Positions 7,915 to 16,385 of a stretch of 23,643 nt of DNA are shown in pieces. Below the pieces are notes generated by a model. It made no database searches, was not told the origin of the DNA, and worked only from the letters and a program-made list of their open reading frames with translations. The stretch is from positions 1 to 23,643 of the forward strand of contig FR893509.1 in NCBI GenBank assembly GCA_000434035.1. The letters are read 5' to 3'. Position 1 is the first letter of the stretch. Every line of letters starts with the position of its first letter. This DNA comes from Clostridium sp. CAG:452 (GTDB lineage Bacteria; Bacillota; Clostridia; TANB77; CAG-508). Both the position numbers and the translations under genes were made by a program.

Positions 7915-7933
7915 CTCATAACTTTGTTATGAG
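7915..7933 (-). terminator. Terminator of tRNA-Leu
   Basis: CTCATAAC (7915-7922) and GTTATGAG (7926-7933) form an 8-bp stem. On the minus strand it is followed by GTTCATTTTTTG, about 10 bases after the CCA end of the tRNA. A T-rich tract also follows on the plus strand. Confidence 0.65.
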
Positions 7934-7943
7934 ATTTATTTTT

Positions 7944-8026
7944 TGGTACCGATGGTGGGACTCGAACCCACATGGTTTCCCGCTAGATTTTGAGTCTAGT
8001 GCGTCTGCCAATTCCGCCACATCGGC
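7944..8026 (-). tRNA. tRNA-Leu, anticodon CAA
   Basis: An 83-base gene with the CCA encoded. The acceptor GCCGATG pairs with CATCGGT (one G-U). The anticodon stem CTAGA/TCTAG encloses the loop CTCAAAA, giving anticodon CAA (reads TTG). The long variable arm (CGGGAAACCATG region) is typical of leucine tRNAs, and the T-arm GTGGG-TTCGAGT-CCCAC is intact. Own promoter at 8047-8075. Confidence 0.95.
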
Positions 8027-8046
8027 TTATTTAATTTGCAATTTGT

Positions 8047-8075
8047 ATTATACAATATGTTTTTTAAAATTACAA
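8047..8075 (-). promoter_or_regulatory. Promoter of tRNA-Leu
   Basis: -35 TTGTAA (8070-8075), 17-base spacer, -10 TATAAT (8047-8052), about 20 bases before the mature tRNA 5' end at 8026. Confidence 0.7.
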
Positions 8076-8096
8076 CTGTTTTTTTAGAAATTAGTT

Positions 8097-8118
8097 GGGT
8101 GGACCAATTCGTCCACCC
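8097..8118. repeat. GC-rich palindrome after the 743-aa gene
   Basis: GGGTGGAC (8097-8104) and GTCCACCC (8111-8118) form a perfect 8-bp stem in an otherwise AT-rich gap. There is no strong T tract on the minus strand, so it is either a weak terminator or a REP-like palindrome. Confidence 0.5.
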
Positions 8119-8122
8119 ATAC

Positions 8123-10355
8123 CTATATGTTTTTTACATGGATTTTTTTAATTTCTATTTTAGACATTTCATCATCTGGATTTTTATAGCATACAAGATT
8201 TATTGTTTTTACTTCTTTTATTTTCTCTTCTGCTTTGTCCTTCTCTAATAGTAATCCCTCTTCTACATCCATTCCTAATGGTAATGTTTTATTATTATTA
8301 AAGTAATATATAATATTTGTTAACGCAACCGCCTTGTCATCTTCTTTTAAATTTATTTTATACAAATTTGTTTCTTCTTCTTCTGAATTCTTAAATCTAG
8401 CTATTGCGTCTTCTGGGTTTATACTAAAAATATTAAACTTATCTAAATCTTTTGCTTCTTTATATACTGGTATTTGAATTTCTATTTTTATTTTCTTTAT
8501 TGCATTTTTTATGTCTTTAATTATATTGTTGATAGTTTCTGTATATTCTTCTACTGTTGTATTTTGACTTATGTCTAGTATTCTAAACAATTCTTTTTTT
8601 ATTTCCCTATGCTTTTTGTTTGCTAATGTTTTTACATAATTATTGTTAGATTCTATTGCGCCAAATATATCGAATGGTTCATTTTCAAATAGTATCTTTT
8701 CTTTTGACGCTACTTCTTTTACTTTCTCTAGTCTTTCTTCTGTAATTTTTTCCCCATTTGCTACTGTATTTATATCATTTATAATGTCTGTTGTTGCAAT
8801 ATATATACTATTTGTTTCTGCTTGAGTAAGTTCTAGTCTTTGTTTTTTGTCTAGCTGTTTTGATAAATCTTCAAAATCTAGTTCGTAATTAAATACTTTT
8901 TTTAATTTCTTAGTATTTTCTTCTTTTATTTCTCCTCCAACTAGTTCTGCCTTTTTGTCCTTATTGGTAAATTTCCAAAATTCGAAAATGCTTTTTTTAT
9001 GTTCATCTATTTCTTTTATATATAACTCTGCATTTTCTATTTTTTTATTTAAATTATTTAATCTATTAGTTAAAGCTTTTTCATCAAGTCTTAGGTTTTT
9101 AACTCTAATTTCATTTTCATTTACTTTTTTATATAGTGCAATTAATTCTTCTAATGTATAGTATTTTTTTATTTCATCATATTCTTCTTGTTCTATTAAC
9201 GTATTTGGCTTTGTTTCTTCTTCCTTTTTTTGTTCTTGTTTTGGCTTTGTTAATTTTTTATTTTTGAAGAAATATTTTACTCTGCCAAAAAATGTTCTTT
9301 TACATTTTAAAAATGTTGATATTTGTTTTTCTTTTTCTAAATATATTTGTTCTTTTTGTTTAGAGTCTTCTTTTATTTTACTTAATGATTTTTCTAACTT
9401 TGCTAGTTCTTTTTTTATTTTTACATCTTTTTCTTCTGCTTTTAGATATTCTTGTTTTATAAAACTTGATAAAATTTCATAAATTATTTTTTTACCTTCT
9501 AAGCTAAATTGCAAGCTTCCTTTTTCGTCTATACTAATTTCAAAATTATAGTAATGTGGTGCTTCTGTTTGCATTATAAATAATGCTTTTAATAATTTAT
9601 AGAACTTCTCTGCCTCTTGTTTGCTTTTTAGTTTTATTTTGTAATCACTTTTTATTTCATCAAAAATATTTGTTTTGCCTGTTATATGAACAGTAAGATT
9701 ATTTTCTTTATCATATACTTCATAAACTAATGGCCATTCTTTTGTAAAATACCATAAATAGTTTTCTATGTCTGTTTCTTGAGTTCTTGTTAAGTACTCT
9801 CTACTATAATCGGTATAACTTATTGGCACAAATATTTTACCTTTATTTCCTGCTAGTTGTTGTTTTAAAAGATAGAAAAATGCACTGTATTCTAAATCTT
9901 CTATTGTGACTAACATAAAGTATTTATTTGTATATTCTGAATAATATATTTGCCATAAATAATCTTTTGGATATTTTATTTTAAATGGTACTTGTTTATT
10001 TAGAATTTTTTGTTCTTCTGATATTTCTTCTATTTTATCTGCTTCCAAGTTTTTAACCATTTCTAAAAACTTAGTATGTCTTTCTATGCTTTCTTCCTTT
10101 TCTGGTATTAAATATTCATATAATGGAACTGCTTTACCGATATTTTTCTGATATGTCACATAGTCTATTTGTTGGAGTAAGTAATATTTGAATATCTTCT
10201 ACATTTACATATTTATATACTTTGTAATTGTGTTCATCATTAAATTTTGATGGTCTATAATCTAATGGCACAAATTCTTTTATTGAATTTGGTACATTTT
10301 CTAAGTCTAGACCTAAGTATTTTAAGTTGTTTACAATATTTTCATTAGTATTCAA
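8123..10355 (-). CDS. 743-residue coiled-coil protein, function unknown, frame broken once at CGG
   Basis: Not recognised as a named family. The N-terminal half (about 1-260) is mixed alpha/beta and aromatic-rich (PFKIKYPKDYLWQIYYSEYT). The middle (about 270-480) is long, charged coiled coil, and the C-terminal part (about 540-743) is again mixed. There is no signal peptide or membrane segment, so it is probably cytoplasmic. Translation appears to begin at a TTG (10353-10355) preceded by AGGAGG. The zero frame stops at 10134 after 73 codons (SEKYR, stop). Skipping the C of the CGG at 10137-10139 gives SEKYGKAVPLYEYL and joins the long downstream frame. The frame starting at ATG 10159 would otherwise have no ribosome binding site of its own. 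Own promoter at 10391-10419. Confidence 0.8.
10137..10139 (-). other. CGG +1 shift site in the 743-aa gene
   Basis: In-frame TAT CGG TAA: the stop follows at once. Skipping one C gives TAT GGT AAA (Y-G-K) and opens about 670 further codons. Confidence 0.75.
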
Positions 10356-10390
10356 GATATTAATTCCTCCTATTTGTTTTATTGTTTTTT

Positions 10391-10419
10391 AGTATATCAC
10401 AACGCTTTTTTTAAAACAA
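10391..10419 (-). promoter_or_regulatory. Promoter of the 743-aa gene
   Basis: -35 TTGTTT (10414-10419), 17-base spacer, -10 TATACT (10391-10396) on the minus strand. The -35 overlaps the end of the REP-like palindrome. Confidence 0.55.
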
Positions 10420-10455
10420 GAGGGAAAAAAGGGTCTGACCCCTTTTTCCCCCTTG
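10417..10455. repeat. REP-like palindrome between thrS and the 743-aa gene
   Basis: A near-perfect long inverted repeat, CAAGAGGGAAAAAAGGGTC with its complement, centred on GGGTCTGACCC. It begins 8 bases after the thrS stop. The GGGTC-TGACCC core is of the type seen in REP elements mobilised by REP-associated tyrosine transposases. It could also act as the thrS terminator. Confidence 0.6.
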
Positions 10456-10462
10456 CTGCATT

Positions 10463-12385
10463 TTATCTTGCAAATGTTTTTATTTCTTCTTCTATTTTAT
10501 TTATAAAGTCTTCTACGCTCATTGCTCCAATGTCTCCATCTTTTCTTGAACGAACTCCTACTGCATTTGCTTCTACTTCTTTGTCTCCTACAATTAGCAT
10601 ATATGGAATTTTTTGAAGTTGTGCTTCTCTAATTTTGTATCCTATTTTTTCTTCTCTTTCATCTAGTTCAACTCTTATATCATATTCTTCTAATTTTTCT
10701 TTTAGCTTTTCTGCATATTCTTTATGGCTATCTGCTATTGGCAATATTCTTACTTGTACTGGTGCAAGCCATGTTGGGAACGCTCCCGCAAAGTGTTCTG
10801 TTATTATTCCTATAAATCTGTCAAATGATCCGAATAAAGCTCTGTGTACCATTATAGGTGTTTTTTTGTTTCCGTCTTTGTCTATATAATGTAAATTAAA
10901 TCTTTGTGGTAATTGGAAGTCTAATTGTACTGTTCCCATTTGCCATTCTCTTCCTAAGCAATCTTTCATTTTTATATCAATTTTTGGTCCATAAAAAGCT
11001 CCATCGCCTTCATTTACTTGATAATTTCCTTCTCCGCAGATTTCGTCTAATACTTTTCTTAAATCGTTTTCTGCTTTATCCCATGTTTCTATTTCTCCCA
11101 TAAAGTCTTCTTCTGGTCTTGTAGATAATGTTAATTTGTATTCTAGACCAAATACAGAATATAATTGTTTAGCTATTTCTATAATGTCTTTTATTTCACT
11201 TCCTATTTGCTCTTCTGTAATATAGTTGTGAGAATCATCTTGTCTAAACATTCTTACTCTAAATAGTCCATTTAATTGTCCTGATTTTTCGTTTCTATGA
11301 ATAACATCTACATCATTAAATCTTAATGGCAAGTCTTTGTAGCTTCTTAGTTTTGATTGATATATTTTTATTGAGTTTGGACAGTTCATTGGTTTTAGTG
11401 CTTGTTCATTTCCATCTGCATCTGTTAGCACAAACATATCTTCTTTATAGTGATCCCAGTGTCCTGATATTTTCCATAATTCACTACTGTTTAATTGTGG
11501 GCCAGAAAATTCTTGATATCCTCTTTTTTTGTGTTCTTTTCTCCAAAAGTCTATTAATGTGTTCATCATTGTAAATCCTTTTGGCATCCAATAAGCCATT
11601 CCTGGTGCTGTTTCGTCAAAGAAGAATAGTTCTAATTCTTTTCCCAATTTTCTATGGTCTCTTTTTTTAGCTTCTTCTATCATGTTTACATATTCATCAA
11701 CTTGGCTTGCTTTAGGGAATGATATTCCATATATTCTTTGTAACATTTTATTTTTTTCGTTTCCTCTCCAGTATGCTCCTGATGATGAAAGTAATTTAAC
11801 TGCTTTTATTTTTCCTGTACTCATTACGTGAGGTCCTGCACAAAGGTCTGTAAATTCTCCTTGTTTGTAGAAAGATATTATTGCATCTTCTGGCAAATCA
11901 TTGATTAATTCTACTTTGTATGGTTCTTCCTTTTCTTCCATAAATTTTATTGCTTCTTTTCTTGGAAGTTCAAATCTTTCTATTGGTAAGTCTTCTTTTA
12001 TTATTTTTTTCATTTCTTTTTCTATTGCTTCTAACATTTCTGGTGTAAATGGTTTTTCTGTATCAAAATCATAATAGAATCCGTTATCTATTGATGGTCC
12101 TATTGCTAGCTTTATTTCTGGATATAATCTTTTTATTGCTTGTGCCATTATGTGTGATGTTGTATGCCAATATGCTTTTTTACCATTTAAGCTGCTTTCA
12201 AATGTTAATATGTTTAGTGAACAGTCCTTTTCTACTATTGTTCTTAAGTCTACAACTTCTCCATCTATTTCTGCACATGTTGCTACTCTTGCTAATCCTT
12301 CGCTTATTTTTTTTGCTATTTCTATTACACTTAATCCTTCTTCTACTTCTAACTCTGAATTGTCTTTTAATTTAATTTTTAACAT
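10463..12385 (-). CDS. thrS: Threonine--tRNA ligase
   Basis: Charges tRNA-Thr with threonine (class II synthetase). 640 residues, full length. An N-terminal TGS domain is followed by the editing domain with HTTSH (His74, His78) and CAGPH (Cys182, His186). The catalytic core has zinc ligands Cys335 in PMNCPNS, His386 in RQDDSH, and a third His in VHRALFGS near 512. The C-terminal anticodon-binding domain is complete. GGAGAG precedes the ATG. The gene follows the inosine/xanthosine triphosphatase gene by about 47 bases and shares its threonine-type T-box leader. No frame break; no in-frame CGG. Confidence 0.98.
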   Translation of the reverse strand: MLKIKLKDNSELEVEEGLSVIEIAKKISEGLARVATCAEIDGEVVDLRTIVEKDCSLNILTFESSLNGKKAYWHTTSHIMAQAIKRLYPEIKLAIGPSIDNGFYYDFDTEKPFTPEMLEAIEKEMKKIIKEDLPIERFELPRKEAIKFMEEKEEPYKVELINDLPEDAIISFYKQGEFTDLCAGPHVMSTGKIKAVKLLSSSGAYWRGNEKNKMLQRIYGISFPKASQVDEYVNMIEEAKKRDHRKLGKELELFFFDETAPGMAYWMPKGFTMMNTLIDFWRKEHKKRGYQEFSGPQLNSSELWKISGHWDHYKEDMFVLTDADGNEQALKPMNCPNSIKIYQSKLRSYKDLPLRFNDVDVIHRNEKSGQLNGLFRVRMFRQDDSHNYITEEQIGSEIKDIIEIAKQLYSVFGLEYKLTLSTRPEEDFMGEIETWDKAENDLRKVLDEICGEGNYQVNEGDGAFYGPKIDIKMKDCLGREWQMGTVQLDFQLPQRFNLHYIDKDGNKKTPIMVHRALFGSFDRFIGIITEHFAGAFPTWLAPVQVRILPIADSHKEYAEKLKEKLEEYDIRVELDEREEKIGYKIREAQLQKIPYMLIVGDKEVEANAVGVRSRKDGDIGAMSVEDFINKIEEEIKTFAR

Positions 12386-12432
12386 AATCTTTCTCTCCTT
12401 TTTTAATTTTATATTTTAAAATTCCTAATATC

Positions 12433-13036
12433 TTACTTTGCATATATTTCTTTTGAAACAATTTTGGTTAGTGCCATTATTACTGCATATTCTTCTAGCT
12501 CATCTCTATATACTCTTCCATTTGTTAGAACTCCTATTGCTCCTTTTCTTCCCTTTGCAGTATTTCCGAACACATCTTCCATATATCCTATTTCTTCTCC
12601 CTGCAAAGTTCTATCTACTACTGTTTGAGGATATTCAAATGATGGGCTAAATCCTATATAGTATCTCTCTCCATCATATATTGCGCAAATGCTTGAATCC
12701 ATATATTTAGTTTCTACTTCTGGTACACTAAACATTCCTGCTTCTATTCCTACTCCAAAACTACATGTGCCGTGTTCTTTCTTTTGCGTGTTCATAAGCA
12801 TTTTTTGCTCTATTTTTTGCTCCTTTTATAGTTTCTGAAAGAGACATTGGGTTACACGAAACTCCTGAAAATTTATCTTGTTCTTGTCCACTTTTTTCAT
12901 CTTTTCTTACTTCTTGTGGCATAATTATATATTCAATTTTGTCAGAACTATTAACCCATAATTCTGGGTATCTAGAAAAAGCTCTTGTTATTGCTGTAAT
13001 TTTAGGTATACTTCTGCTTCCTATTGATACTAACAT
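12433..13036 (-). CDS. Inosine/xanthosine triphosphatase (YjjX/DUF84 family), frame broken once at CGG
   Basis: Hydrolyses non-canonical ITP/XTP, cleaning the nucleotide pool. The N-terminus MLVSIGSRSIPKITAITRAF is the family start (nucleotide-grasping SxNxxKxxA-type motif). The C-terminal part carries FGVGIEAG and later GKGRKGAIGVLTNG-type sequence (residues AKGRKGAIGVLTNG). In the zero frame translation ends at 12761 soon after AKERT. Skipping the C of the CGG at 12770-12772 (residue 89) gives ERTGTCSFGVGIEAG, the expected motif, and a 200-residue protein. AGGAAG precedes the ATG. It is the first gene after the T-box leader, with thrS second. Confidence 0.9.
12770..12772 (-). other. CGG +1 shift site in the NTPase gene
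   Basis: In-frame ACA CGG CAC ATG TAG. Skipping one C gives ACA GGC ACA TGT AGT (T-G-T-C-S), leading into GVGIE. Confidence 0.75.
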
Positions 13037-13312
13037 ATTATCTTCCTTTCTTTTTTATATTAATATTTCAACAAAAAATCCCCTAATAGACTTTTAAATC
13101 TATTAGGGGTATTTTTATAAAACACGGTTCCACCCTTTATTTTACTTAATTAAAGACTTTATCGCGTCTTACGCGTCTAACTTTTAATTAGAAACTCCGA
13201 GGTAGTTTTTCAAATATGTTTACTTAGATTAGCTTTCAGCGCAATCACTAACCCTCTCTTTAAGCAACCTTTATTTTACTTTGTCTCTTCTACGTTTATA
13301 TTTATTTTACTT
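13037..13312 (-). promoter_or_regulatory. T-box leader, probably threonine-responsive
   Basis: On the minus strand the leader contains the T-box core AGGGTGGAACCGTG (13123-13136), a stem-I-like region with GAGAGGG and GCTGAAAGC (about 13226-13262), and a terminator hairpin (13080-13109, 13-bp arms CCCCTAATAGA...) followed by a T run. A candidate specifier ACC (Thr) lies at 13201-13203 within ACTACCTC. The A of TGGAACC would pair with a U discriminator, as expected for tRNA-Thr as I recall. It controls the NTPase gene and thrS together: uncharged tRNA-Thr should stabilise the antiterminator. Confidence 0.9.
13073..13109 (-). terminator. Regulated terminator of the T-box leader
   Basis: Stem 13080-13092 with 13097-13109 and a T run on the minus strand (plus-strand AAAAAA at 13073-13078). 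It is mutually exclusive with pairing of the T-box core at 13123-13136. Confidence 0.85.
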
Positions 13313-13316
13313 TTTT

Positions 13317-13346
13317 ATTATACTCTTGTTGTAAGGCTGTTGTCAA
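13317..13346 (-). promoter_or_regulatory. Promoter of the T-box/NTPase/thrS operon
   Basis: Perfect -35 TTGACA (13341-13346) and perfect -10 TATAAT (13317-13322) with 18 bases between, on the minus strand, starting about 10 bases after the pgi stop. Confidence 0.8.
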
Positions 13347-13356
13347 TTGTTTTTGC

Positions 13357-14670
13357 TTATTTTTCATATCCCGGTTTTCCAAGTAGCCTAAACATATTCT
13401 TTTTATATGCTTCTACTCCTGGTTGGTCAAATGGATTTACCCCTAGTATGTTTCCTGATATTGCACATGCTAGTTCAAAGAAATATATTAATTCTCCAAT
13501 TGTTTCTTCATTTAACTTTTTAATATTTATTATAATGTTTGGAACTCCCCCTGATGCATGGGCTTCAATAGTTCCTTGCATTGCCTGTTTATTCACATAA
13601 TCCATTGTTTTTCCTGCTAAAAAGTTTAGTCCATCTAAATTGTCTTCATCTTTTTTTATCTTTATATCTGTTTTTGATTCTTCTACATTTATAACTGTTT
13701 CAAACAAATTTCTTCTTCCGTCTTGTATATATTGACCCATAGAATGTAGATCAGTCGTTAAATCTACTCCTGCTGGAAAAATCCCCTTATGTTCTTTTCC
13801 TTCGCTTTCTCCATATAACTGTTTCCACCATTCTGTGAAGTAATGAAGCTTTGGCTCATAATTTGCAAGTATTTCTATGTTTTTATCTTTTTTGTATAAT
13901 ATGTTTCTTACTACTGCATATTTAAAACATTGATTATATTTTATATTTTCTTCCAAGTAATCATCTTGTGCTGTTTTTGCTCCTGTCATTAGTTTATCTA
14001 TGCTTATTCCTGCCACAGCTATTGGAAGCAGTCCAACTGCTGTTAATACAGAAAATCTTCCACCTACATTATCTGGTATTACAAATGTTTCATATTCTTC
14101 CTCATCTGCAAGTTCTTTTAATGCTCCTCTTTTTTTATCTGTTGTTATATAAATTCTATCTCTTGCTTCATCTGCTCCATATTTGCCTTCTAAGTATTCT
14201 CTAAAAATTCTAAATGCAATTGCTGGTTCTGTTGTTGTTCCTGATTTTGATATAACATTTATTGATACGTCTTTGTCTCCTATGCAATCTATTAATTCAT
14301 TTATATAATTTGGACTTATGCTATTCCCTACAAAAAATATTTGAGGTGATTTTCTTATATTGTCTGGCATAATATTCGCAAAATTGCTTGTTAATCCTTC
14401 TATTACAGCTCTTGCACCTAAATATGATCCACCTATTCCAATTACAACAAACACTTCTGAGTTTTTTCTAATTCTTTTTGCAGCTTTTTTTATTCTGTCA
14501 AATTCCTTTTTATTATAATTTGTTGGTAAGTTTAACCAACCTACAAATTCATTCTCATCATCTGCTTTTTTCATTAAATTGTCACATATTTTTGTTATTT
14601 TTGTACCATATCTTGATATTTCTTTATCTGAAACTCCTGAATAGCTTAAATCTAATTTTATATTTGCCAT
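13357..14670 (-). CDS. pgi: Glucose-6-phosphate isomerase
   Basis: Interconverts glucose 6-phosphate and fructose 6-phosphate in glycolysis. 437 residues, the usual length for the short Firmicute type. The first SIS domain shows VIGIGGSYLGARA (76-88) and the phosphate-binding SKSGTTTEPA (141-150). NVGGRFSVLTAVGLLP follows, and the C-terminal region has the conserved PGVEAYKKNM. GGAGTG precedes the ATG. The gene stands alone, between sigK and the T-box operon, and has no obvious terminator of its own. No frame break. Confidence 0.97.
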   Translation of the reverse strand: MANIKLDLSYSGVSDKEISRYGTKITKICDNLMKKADDENEFVGWLNLPTNYNKKEFDRIKKAAKRIRKNSEVFVVIGIGGSYLGARAVIEGLTSNFANIMPDNIRKSPQIFFVGNSISPNYINELIDCIGDKDVSINVISKSGTTTEPAIAFRIFREYLEGKYGADEARDRIYITTDKKRGALKELADEEEYETFVIPDNVGGRFSVLTAVGLLPIAVAGISIDKLMTGAKTAQDDYLEENIKYNQCFKYAVVRNILYKKDKNIEILANYEPKLHYFTEWWKQLYGESEGKEHKGIFPAGVDLTTDLHSMGQYIQDGRRNLFETVINVEESKTDIKIKKDEDNLDGLNFLAGKTMDYVNKQAMQGTIEAHASGGVPNIIINIKKLNEETIGELIYFFELACAISGNILGVNPFDQPGVEAYKKNMFRLLGKPGYEK

Positions 14671-14767
14671 TTAAACTCACTCCATTCTTTTGTACATTTA
14701 TTGCTTATATATTATCATAACAAAAAAATTTATTAAATAGTTTTCTATAATTTGCACAAAAAAAATA

Positions 14768-15473
14768 TTATAATTCTTTTGCTAATTGATTATTTAGTTT
14801 TCCTATTGCCTTTTTTTCTATTCTTGACACATAGCTTCTAGATATTCCAAGCATACTTGCTATTTGATTTTGTGTTTTTGGTTTTTCCCCTCCGAAGTCC
14901 GAATCTAAGTTCTATAATTGTTTGTTCCCTGCCTTTTAATATATCTTTCATTCTAGTATATAATTTTTTAGTTTTAATTTTTAAATCGATTTCATCTTCT
15001 ATGTTTTTTTCATCATTTTCTAATATATCTATTAATGCAATTTCATTATCATCTTTATCCTTTCCTATCGGTTCATTTAAATATACTTCTGCTCCTAATT
15101 TTTTTATATTTCTTAAATGCATTAATATTTCATTTTCTATACATCTTGATGCATATGTTGCAAGTCTTACTCCTTTATTTGTATTAAATGTATTTATTCC
15201 TTTTATTAAACCTATTGTTCCTATTGAAATAAGGTCATCATTATCTACATTTGGTATGTTATATTTTTTACAAATATGTGCCACTAGTCTTAAATTTCTT
15301 TCAATTAATATATTTCTCGCTTCTTCATCTCCTTCCATATACTTTTCTAAATACATGGCTTCTTCTTCTGGAGAAAGCGGTTCTGGAAACAAAGCATTAT
15401 TTGATATGTATCCAAAAGCAAAAATTGCCGTTCTTAAAAACGCTACTAGTCCAGTAATACTGAGTAATGGCAT
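14768..15473 (-). CDS. sigK: RNA polymerase sigma-K factor, frame broken once at CGG
   Basis: Late mother-cell sporulation sigma factor. The N-terminal hydrophobic stretch (about 1-20) matches the membrane-associated pro-sequence of pro-sigma-K, followed by YISNNALFPEPLS, which is diagnostic of SigK over SigE. Region 2 is intact (LRLVAHICKKY, DLISIGTIGLIKGI, ATYASRCIENEILMHLR). In the zero frame region 4 is destroyed (stop at 14838). Skipping the C of the CGG at 14892-14894 (residue 194) gives RFGLGGEKPKTQNQIA and then GISRSYVSRIEKKAIGKL, the normal DNA-binding helix-turn-helix, ending at 14768 with 234 residues. GGAGGTG precedes the ATG. Spore formation would depend on this shift. Confidence 0.93.
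14892..14894 (-). other. CGG +1 shift site in sigK
   Basis: In-frame CTT CGG AGG. Skipping one C gives CTT GGA GGG GAA (L-G-G-E), just before region 4.2. Confidence 0.78.
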
Positions 15474-15489
15474 AAATGCACCTCCATTT

Positions 15490-15515
15490 TTTCTATACCA
15501 AAGTATATGTTACAG
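15490..15515 (-). promoter_or_regulatory. Possible sporulation-type -10 element upstream of sigK
   Basis: CATATACT on the minus strand differs at one position from the sigma-E -10 consensus CATACANT and is also close to the sigma-K type. No convincing -35 is seen. It would fit mother-cell expression, but support is weak. Confidence 0.25.
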
Positions 15516-15559
15516 AAAAATAAAAGTGCCTGACCTCTAATAAAAATATTTTTTTGCTA

Positions 15560-15594
15560 TTGACTTAATATCATAATTTGTATATAATTTGTAC
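15560..15594 (+). promoter_or_regulatory. Toxin-antitoxin promoter with a candidate operator
   Basis: -35 TTGACT (15560-15565), 17-base spacer, -10 TATAAT (15583-15588). The direct repeat ATAATTTGTA (15574-15583 and 15585-15594) overlaps the -10 and is spaced by one helical turn. It is a plausible operator for autorepression by the antitoxin. Confidence 0.65.
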
Positions 15595-15618
15595 ATAATA
15601 ATTGAAGGAGGAATTTTT

Positions 15619-15972
15619 ATGGCACAAATAAGACCCTGCGCTGATTTAAGAAATAATTATAATGAAATTTCTAAAATTTGTCATGAAACTAATGAACCTG
15701 TTTATATTACTAAAAATGGTTTTAGTGATTTAGTGGTTTTAAGTAATGCAACCTATGAAACGTTAACCAAAAAAACATTACAAATAGAAGAAGAACGAAT
15801 TGACAAACTTGTTGCCAAACATTTTGACAAGCACTATTCTGATTTTAAAGAGTTTAAGAAAGATTTTTTTTCTAAAATCAATCAAGCTCTTAAAGATGTA
15901 GATAAAGGTAATTATAAAACGCTAGAAAATTTCTGTGCAGAAATGGAGGAAAAATATGACTTTTTACAATAA
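15619..15972 (+). CDS. Phd/YefM-type antitoxin
   Basis: A 117-residue antitoxin. The N-terminal part (MAQIRPCADLRNNYNEISKI ... NEPVYITKNGFSDLVVLS) is the Phd/YefM DNA-binding fold, and the charged C-terminal half should wrap and neutralise the toxin. I start it at the ATG at 15619, which has GGAGG at the right distance; an upstream in-frame start (15589) falls in the promoter. Its end overlaps the start of the toxin gene by 17 bases, so the two are translationally coupled. It contains CGA and AGA arginine codons but no CGG. The Phd domain represses its own promoter in characterised systems. Confidence 0.88.
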   Translation: MAQIRPCADLRNNYNEISKICHETNEPVYITKNGFSDLVVLSNATYETLTKKTLQIEEERIDKLVAKHFDKHYSDFKEFKKDFFSKINQALKDVDKGNYKTLENFCAEMEEKYDFLQ

Positions 15973-16271
15973 GTATGTAATCGTTTATACCTCTTTATTT
16001 CAAAACGAACTAGAAAAAATACTTAGGTATATAGCTTTTAATTTGGATTCGCCTAATATTGCTAGGTCTTTTTATAAAAAAATCACAAACAAGCTGTATT
16101 CTCTCCAGCATTTTCCTGAAAGGTATACAAAAATCAATTACAAGAATAAATCGCTAAGAAAATTACTAGTACATAGATATGTTATTATTTATGAAATTAA
16201 TAGTAATACTCGGTCAAGTTTTTATTCTACATATATTCCATGGATCTCAAAATTATTTAAATCTATTATAA
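15956..16271 (+). CDS. ParE/RelE-type toxin, frame broken once at CGG
   Basis: A 104-residue toxin of the ParE/RelE superfamily (gyrase poison or ribosome-dependent mRNase; the sequence does not decide). YTSLFQNELEKILRYI, SPNIARSFYKKI and FPERYTKINYKN are typical of plasmid-stabilisation ParE-like proteins. In the zero frame the last 30 residues are wrong (EINSNTRSSFYST...). Skipping the C of the CGG at 16211-16213 (residue 86) gives EINSNTGQVFILHIFHGSQN and an end at 16271, exactly the last beta strand and the conserved HGSQ/HGRR tail of the family. Starts inside the antitoxin gene; GGAGG lies just before its ATG. Confidence 0.88.
16211..16213 (+). other. CGG +1 shift site in the toxin gene
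   Basis: In-frame ACT CGG TCA. Skipping one C gives ACT GGT CAA GTT (T-G-Q-V) and restores the last strand of the toxin. Confidence 0.78.
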
Positions 16272-16385
16272 ATTTCTATAGATGTTAATTTCTTAATTTA
16301 TTCCAAAAACAAAACTTTATTTTTTAATATTTGTATAAATTTCTATTCTATAAAATATATTTATATTAATAGAAAGGGTGTGTTT

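Noticed and set aside
14838..15473. skin-type excisable interruption of sigK
   Set aside because: No recombinase or inserted DNA; the only change is one base at CGG.
14857..15540. Plus-strand 227-codon ORF opposite sigK
   Set aside because: Antisense shadow of sigK with low-complexity F/S/L-rich composition and no ribosome binding site.
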